A stretch of DNA of 8,590 nt from Acidobacteriota bacterium (GTDB lineage: Bacteria > Acidobacteriota > Terriglobia > Acidoferrales > UBA7541), in assembly GCA_019239815.1 (NCBI GenBank), contig JAFAZL010000763.1, forward strand, positions 1 through 8,590, in the 5' to 3' direction. Made by a program: the position numbers and the translations under genes. This document shows, piece after piece, positions 6,197-8,590 of the stretch. The stretch's first letter is position 1. Each line of letters starts with the position of its first letter. Below the pieces are notes generated by a model. That model ran no database searches and was not told the origin of the DNA. It was given only the letters and a program-made list of their open reading frames with translations.

Positions 6197-6807
6197 CGCA
6201 AACGAGCGAGTTGCGCGAACGCACCCTCTACACCGTGAAGAATCAGGATGAAACGGCGCGGACTCTTGTCGTCGAGCATCCTGCGCGGCCGGAATGGAAA
6301 CTGGTCGACGGCACGCGCGAACCCGAAGAGCGTGCTCCCGGCACATACCGCTTCCGCGTCGACGCGCCTGCGAAAGCGACCTCCTCCTTGCCTATCGAAG
6401 AGAGCCGCACGCTCGAAACCGTTTATCAGCTTTCGAATCTCGACGACGGCCAGATTGCGATCTTCCTGAGGCAGCGGACGATTACGCCCGATGTTGCGCA
6501 AGCGCTCCAAAAAATCACCGCGCAAAAGGCCGTCGTCGCCAAACTCGAAGAAGAAATGCAGAACCGCCAAGAGGATATCGACCATATCGTCGATGACCAG
6601 GGGCGCCTGCGCGAAAACATGAAGGCCTTGCGAGGAAGCACAGAGGAAAAGTCGCTGCTCCAGCGCTATACGAAACAGCTCGACGAGCAGGAAACGCAAA
6701 TCGACTCACTCCGAAAGAAAATCCAGGACACTGAAGCTCGTCGCGACAAAGCAAACGACGAATTGCAGCAGATGATCGATAGTTTGCAGTTGGAAGCGAC
6801 TCTGTAA
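6193..6807 (+). CDS. C-terminal part of the DUF4139 protein, frame-shifted, with coiled coil
   Basis: A 204-residue frame that begins with an ATG overlapping the previous stop (ATGA, 6193-6196). It is not a recognisable independent protein: residues 1-93 (RERTLYTVKNQDETARTLVVEHP at 8-30, EWKLVD, YRFRVDAPA, QLSNLDDGQIAIFL) are the closing part of DUF4139, and residues about 103-200 form a highly charged coiled coil (KAVVAKLEEEMQNRQEDIDH, DEQETQIDSLRKKIQD), the usual C-terminal end of this family. There is no signal peptide, so if made as a separate protein it would stay in the cytoplasm, away from its N-terminal partner. No good Shine-Dalgarno precedes the ATG; coupled restart after the TGA is the only obvious route. 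Best reading: one gene broken by a one-base deletion or sequencing error. Real translational coupling or ribosomal frameshifting cannot be excluded. Confidence 0.88.
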   Translation: MTQTSELRERTLYTVKNQDETARTLVVEHPARPEWKLVDGTREPEERAPGTYRFRVDAPAKATSSLPIEESRTLETVYQLSNLDDGQIAIFLRQRTITPDVAQALQKITAQKAVVAKLEEEMQNRQEDIDHIVDDQGRLRENMKALRGSTEEKSLLQRYTKQLDEQETQIDSLRKKIQDTEARRDKANDELQQMIDSLQLEATL

Positions 6808-6864
6808 GACTCTACGAATCGACGCGGGCGGCAGCGCAGATCTTGGATTCGCGCCGCTTGCGAT

Positions 6865-7116
6865 TTACTTCACCGCGCGCTCGGCCGGCGGTTCGTCGCT
6901 GCGCCGCGACGTATAGATCACCCAAATTCCGCCGAGCAAAAAGATCCCGCCAAAAATTCCCGGCGCGTAGCTGAGCTTGCTTTCGACTGTCGGGGTCGTA
7001 TCGCGCACATCTCTGCCTTCGTCTTTCCGCGCCCCCGTCATGATCACGAACTGCACCAACACCAGGATTGACCCCAGCACGAACAACGCGATGCCGTGAA
7101 TTCTTCCGAATTGCAT
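6865..7116 (-). CDS. Small membrane protein with two transmembrane helices
   Basis: An 83-residue protein with two hydrophobic helices: IALFVLGSILVLVQFVIM (8-25) and APGIFGGIFLLGGIWVIYT (49-67). Between them is a polar loop (GARKDEGRDVRDTTPTVESK, 27-46), and a charged tail follows (SRRSDEPPAERAVK). The layout of two helices around a short polar loop resembles DUF3185-like small membrane proteins, but I do not assign a family. ATG 7116 is chosen because it begins just before the first helix; GGGGGT at 7121-7126 is a weak ribosome site. Longer in-frame starts give a Cys/Arg/Trp-rich N-terminus that looks non-coding. It faces the DUF4139 gene tail to tail, 57 bases apart, with no clear terminator between. 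Function unknown. Confidence 0.78.
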   Translation of the reverse strand: MQFGRIHGIALFVLGSILVLVQFVIMTGARKDEGRDVRDTTPTVESKLSYAPGIFGGIFLLGGIWVIYTSRRSDEPPAERAVK

Positions 7117-7162
7117 GCGCACCCCCGCGAACCACTCTGGTCCGGCACACAAAAACTTCCGA

Positions 7163-7184
7163 GATGAGCCAAGCTGGCTCCATC
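7163..7184 (-). other. Stem-loop upstream of the small membrane protein gene
   Basis: GATGAGCCA (7163-7171) pairs with TGGCTCCATC (7175-7184) with one bulged C and a 3-base loop. CATC 7181-7184 can alternatively pair with GATG 7191-7194. It is 47 bases before ATG 7116, so it may be an operator or leader structure. No -35/-10 pair was convincing nearby. Confidence 0.35.
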
Positions 7185-7299
7185 TAACTGGATGCTTGAA
7201 GACGCGGTGTGGTTTGCAGCCGACGGCCACAGCCGAGATTCGGCGTTTCGCCCGGATGCTAGACCAGCTAAAGCGCGATGCGCGGGTGGAACTACTTCG

Positions 7300-7710
7300 T
7301 CACAGCAGGTTCTTCCGCTTGTAAAGCGCGAATCCACCCGCGGTCACCTTCGCCAGTTCGCGGAATAACTTCGGATCTGGCGCGGTGAAGTTAAAGCATG
7401 ACTTGCCCTGCATTTTCTTTTTCAGGTCGGCCGACAATTTTTTCGCGAGCGATGCGTCCCAATACAACGGCATCAAGTGAAAGCTGACGTAAGCTCTCCC
7501 AGAAATCACCGCTCCGAAAAACAACGGCTTCCCTTTGTAGCTTGCTGATTTAGTTTCCAGATACAGTCGCGTTCGTGTATCCGCGTTCACGTTCAGCGAT
7601 TTCGTGTACGGCGCAAAGATTCGCTTCAGTCCGAAAAATGCTGCAGCGAAGTTTTCTGAGCGGTCCACGGCCTCCGTCGCCTCCGCGCGCGAAGACGCTT
7701 TTTCTTTCAA
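7300..7710 (-). CDS. Conserved-type small cytoplasmic protein, 136 aa, TTG start
   Basis: Soluble protein with no signal or membrane segment. The core (about 28-136: LKRIFAPYTKSLNVNADT, YLETKSASYKGKPLFFGAVISGR, AYVSFHLMPLYWD, LKKKMQGKSCFNFTAPDPKLFRELAKVT) resembles a widespread type of uncharacterised bacterial protein with a YdhG/DUF1801-like or MmcQ/YjbR-like alpha/beta shape; I give no family name as certain. The Lys-rich MQGKSCFNF segment and FELA-type C-terminal helix are the most distinctive parts. Start choice: an ATG at 7848 opens the same frame but has no ribosome site and adds an unlikely 46-residue N-terminus. TTG 7710 has AAGGAGAG upstream with 7 bases from the GGAG core. It appears monocistronic, 183 bases from the start of the small membrane protein gene that follows on the same strand. 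Function unknown. Confidence 0.85.
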   Translation of the reverse strand: MKEKASSRAEATEAVDRSENFAAAFFGLKRIFAPYTKSLNVNADTRTRLYLETKSASYKGKPLFFGAVISGRAYVSFHLMPLYWDASLAKKLSADLKKKMQGKSCFNFTAPDPKLFRELAKVTAGGFALYKRKNLL

Positions 7711-7715
7711 GTCAG

Positions 7716-7723
7716 CTCTCCTT
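7716..7723 (-). promoter_or_regulatory. Strong ribosome binding site supporting the TTG start
   Basis: AAGGAGAG on the minus strand, 7 bases from its GGAG core to TTG 7710. It is the strongest such site in the window and decides the start. Confidence 0.8.
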
Positions 7724-7724
7724 C

Positions 7725-7744
7725 GGGTGCGCCTGGATGCACCC
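7725..7744 (-). other. Leader hairpin just upstream of the TTG-started gene
   Basis: GGGTGC (7725-7730 on + strand) and GCACCC (7739-7744) form a perfect 6-bp stem with an 8-base loop. In the minus-strand mRNA it ends one base before the AAGGAGAG ribosome site. It could stabilise the transcript end or expose the ribosome site; no T-run follows. Confidence 0.45.
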
Positions 7745-7970
7745 TCATGTTTTGGCAACACAAGCCAAGACGAAAAACAATTGCCGAGAAGTATATCGGC
7801 TGAGTCTTGCGCAAGGTAGAGCCTCACCTCGTCAATACGTAGAGACAAAGTTACTAAACCGATTTTGTGTGGCGGGTTGGCGGTACTGAATTCGCTTCGC
7901 CAGAGCGAGAGGACGTTTGTTTTAGAAGAATTTAGACTCGCGTTCCGTCATTTATAGGAGGAGCAGGCTC

Positions 7971-8044
7971 TGAGCGACCGCTTCTGAACACAATGACCGC
8001 TTTCGCGACAATGTGTCCCAAAAGCGGTCGTTTCTCAACGAAAC
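7971..8044 (+). repeat. Cluster of overlapping inverted repeats forming alternative hairpins
   Basis: CGACCGCTT (7975-7983) is complementary to AAGCGGTCG (8022-8030), with outer TGAG/CTCA (7971-7974, 8034-8037) extending it past a TTT bulge. GACCGCTTT (7995-8003) is complementary to AAAGCGGTC (8021-8029), with an inner GACA-ATG-TGTC hairpin. Both left arms compete for the same right arm. A third stem GTTTC-TCAAC-GAAAC (8030-8044) overlaps the right arm's end. It lies about 95-165 bases before the sigma factor ATG. Confidence 0.6.
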
Positions 8045-8136
8045 CGTGCTCCGCCAATAATCGCACAAAGCCAATCTTTACTGTCACTTAGATCATATCG
8101 AGGCGTGGCGATTCGACTGCCATCTCCTATTCTGCC

Positions 8137-8590
8137 ATGAGCACCGCACCGGTCACCTTCTCATCGAAATTCACTGAGCTGCACACGGGCGTCAGGACAC
8201 GTCCCCAGACCACGCTCATTTCGCGCGCGCGCCGAGGCGATCGCGAAGCTTTCACCGAAATGGTGACGCCCTACGTACCTACCCTGCTCCACCGGGCGCG
8301 CCGAGTCACCGGCAACCTCGCCGACGCCGAAGATGTGCGCCAGGAAACACTGCTGAAAGCATGGTCGCGTCTCGACCAATTCTCCGGGACTTGTGAAGAC
8401 AACACCGATGATTTTCGCGCCTGGCTCGCGCGCATCGCGGGCAACACTTCGATCGACACGCTCCGCCAGCGCCGCGACGGTAAGCACCTTTCGCTCGAAG
8501 AGCCTCGCGGCAATTCCGAAGAGTCGTTCGCGACGCTGCTCGAAACAAAGTCAGCCGATCCCGAGGAACAATGTGCGCGCCGCGAAATGG
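8137..8590 (+). CDS. ECF-type RNA polymerase sigma factor (3' end missing)
   Basis: Alternative sigma factor of the extracytoplasmic-function (sigma70 group 4) type; it directs RNA polymerase to specific promoters. The frame is open to the end of the window (151 residues seen). Region 2 is clear: RARRGDREAFTEMVTPYVPTL (30-50), the core-binding segment ADAEDVRQETLLKAWSRLDQF (62-82), and the -10 recognition segment FRAWLARIAGNTSIDTLRQRR (93-113). The acidic/Ser-rich stretch 117-148 begins the linker to region 4, which lies beyond the window. A 25-residue N-terminal extension precedes region 2, and SGTCEDNTDD (83-92) makes the loop before FRAWL longer than usual. ATG 8137 is the first usable start after the in-frame stop TAG at 8089. 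No Shine-Dalgarno is visible before it; ATG 8260 would cut into region 2. No anti-sigma gene is in view. Confidence 0.93.
   Translation, partial: MSTAPVTFSSKFTELHTGVRTRPQTTLISRARRGDREAFTEMVTPYVPTLLHRARRVTGNLADAEDVRQETLLKAWSRLDQFSGTCEDNTDDFRAWLARIAGNTSIDTLRQRRDGKHLSLEEPRGNSEESFATLLETKSADPEEQCARREM

Larger units (their letters stand above)
7711..8136. other. 426-base stretch with no convincing gene
   Basis: The interval lies between two divergently oriented genes, the TTG-started one (-) and the sigma factor (+). No open frame in it has both a ribosome site and protein-like composition. It holds the leader hairpin at 7725-7744, an unclaimed AGGAGG at 7956-7961, and the repeat cluster at 7971-8044. 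A minus-strand TATACT is present near 7789-7794 but has no good -35. Promoters for both genes are expected here, but none can be assigned firmly. Confidence 0.6.

Noticed and set aside
6808..6864. Bidirectional terminator in the convergent gap
   Set aside because: Only short GC-rich matches, no good stem followed by a T-run on either strand.
7993..8091. 32-codon ATG frame upstream of the sigma factor
   Set aside because: No ribosome site at proper spacing, lies over the hairpin arms, and the peptide shows no recognisable features.
8161..8487. Minus-strand open frames over the sigma factor region
   Set aside because: The + strand reads an unmistakable ECF sigma region 2 through the same bases; the minus frames are shadows.
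1..8590. CRISPR array, tRNA/rRNA, insertion sequence, toxin-antitoxin or other defence system
   Set aside because: No spaced direct repeats, cloverleaf, transposase or matching protein motifs were found on either strand.

Overview
The window looks like chromosomal DNA of an Acidobacteriota bacterium. The evidence is indirect but consistent. The first gene is a two-copy FtsX/MacB permease of the type named 'acidobacterial duplicated orphan permease' (ADOP). A second gene carries a carboxypeptidase-regulatory-like domain followed by the 'SVSESVEVEASSPALNT' type of linker seen in Oar-like proteins of that phylum. The DNA is moderately GC-rich, densely packed and frequently switches strand. I see no rRNA, tRNA, CRISPR array, transposase or phage gene.

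Layout. (1) 1-1809, +: 3' part of the ADOP permease gene. (2) 1815-1849: five degenerate copies of a 7-bp tandem repeat in the convergent gap. (3) 2970 down to 1854, -: an apparent three-gene operon, ArsR-type repressor, then an SRPBCC/AHSA1-type protein, then an unrecognised 89-aa protein. It is driven by a near-consensus sigma70 promoter whose -10 box lies in a perfect 10-bp-arm palindrome that also covers the repressor's ATG. The transcript is predicted to be leaderless or nearly so. (4) 4073 down to 3045, -: secreted metallo-beta-lactamase-fold hydrolase with a complete metal site. (5) 4301-6807, +: an exported DUF4139 (MuiA-like) protein with a carboxypeptidase-regulatory-like domain inserted in it. 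It is split into two frames at 6187-6196 by what looks like loss of one G, leaving an ATGA stop/start overlap. (6) 7116 down to 6865, -: small two-helix membrane protein. (7) 7710 down to 7300, -: small cytoplasmic protein of a conserved but uncharacterised type, most likely started at TTG. (8) 7711-8136: no convincing gene, but alternative RNA hairpins. (9) 8137-8590, +: 5' part of an ECF sigma factor, running off the end.

The genes do not form one obvious pathway. The best-supported functional unit is the autoregulated ArsR/AHSA1 operon. The observations most worth following up are the frameshift in the DUF4139 gene, the domain inserted in it, the fused operator/promoter/start of the ArsR gene, the heptamer repeat, and the mutually exclusive hairpins upstream of the sigma factor.
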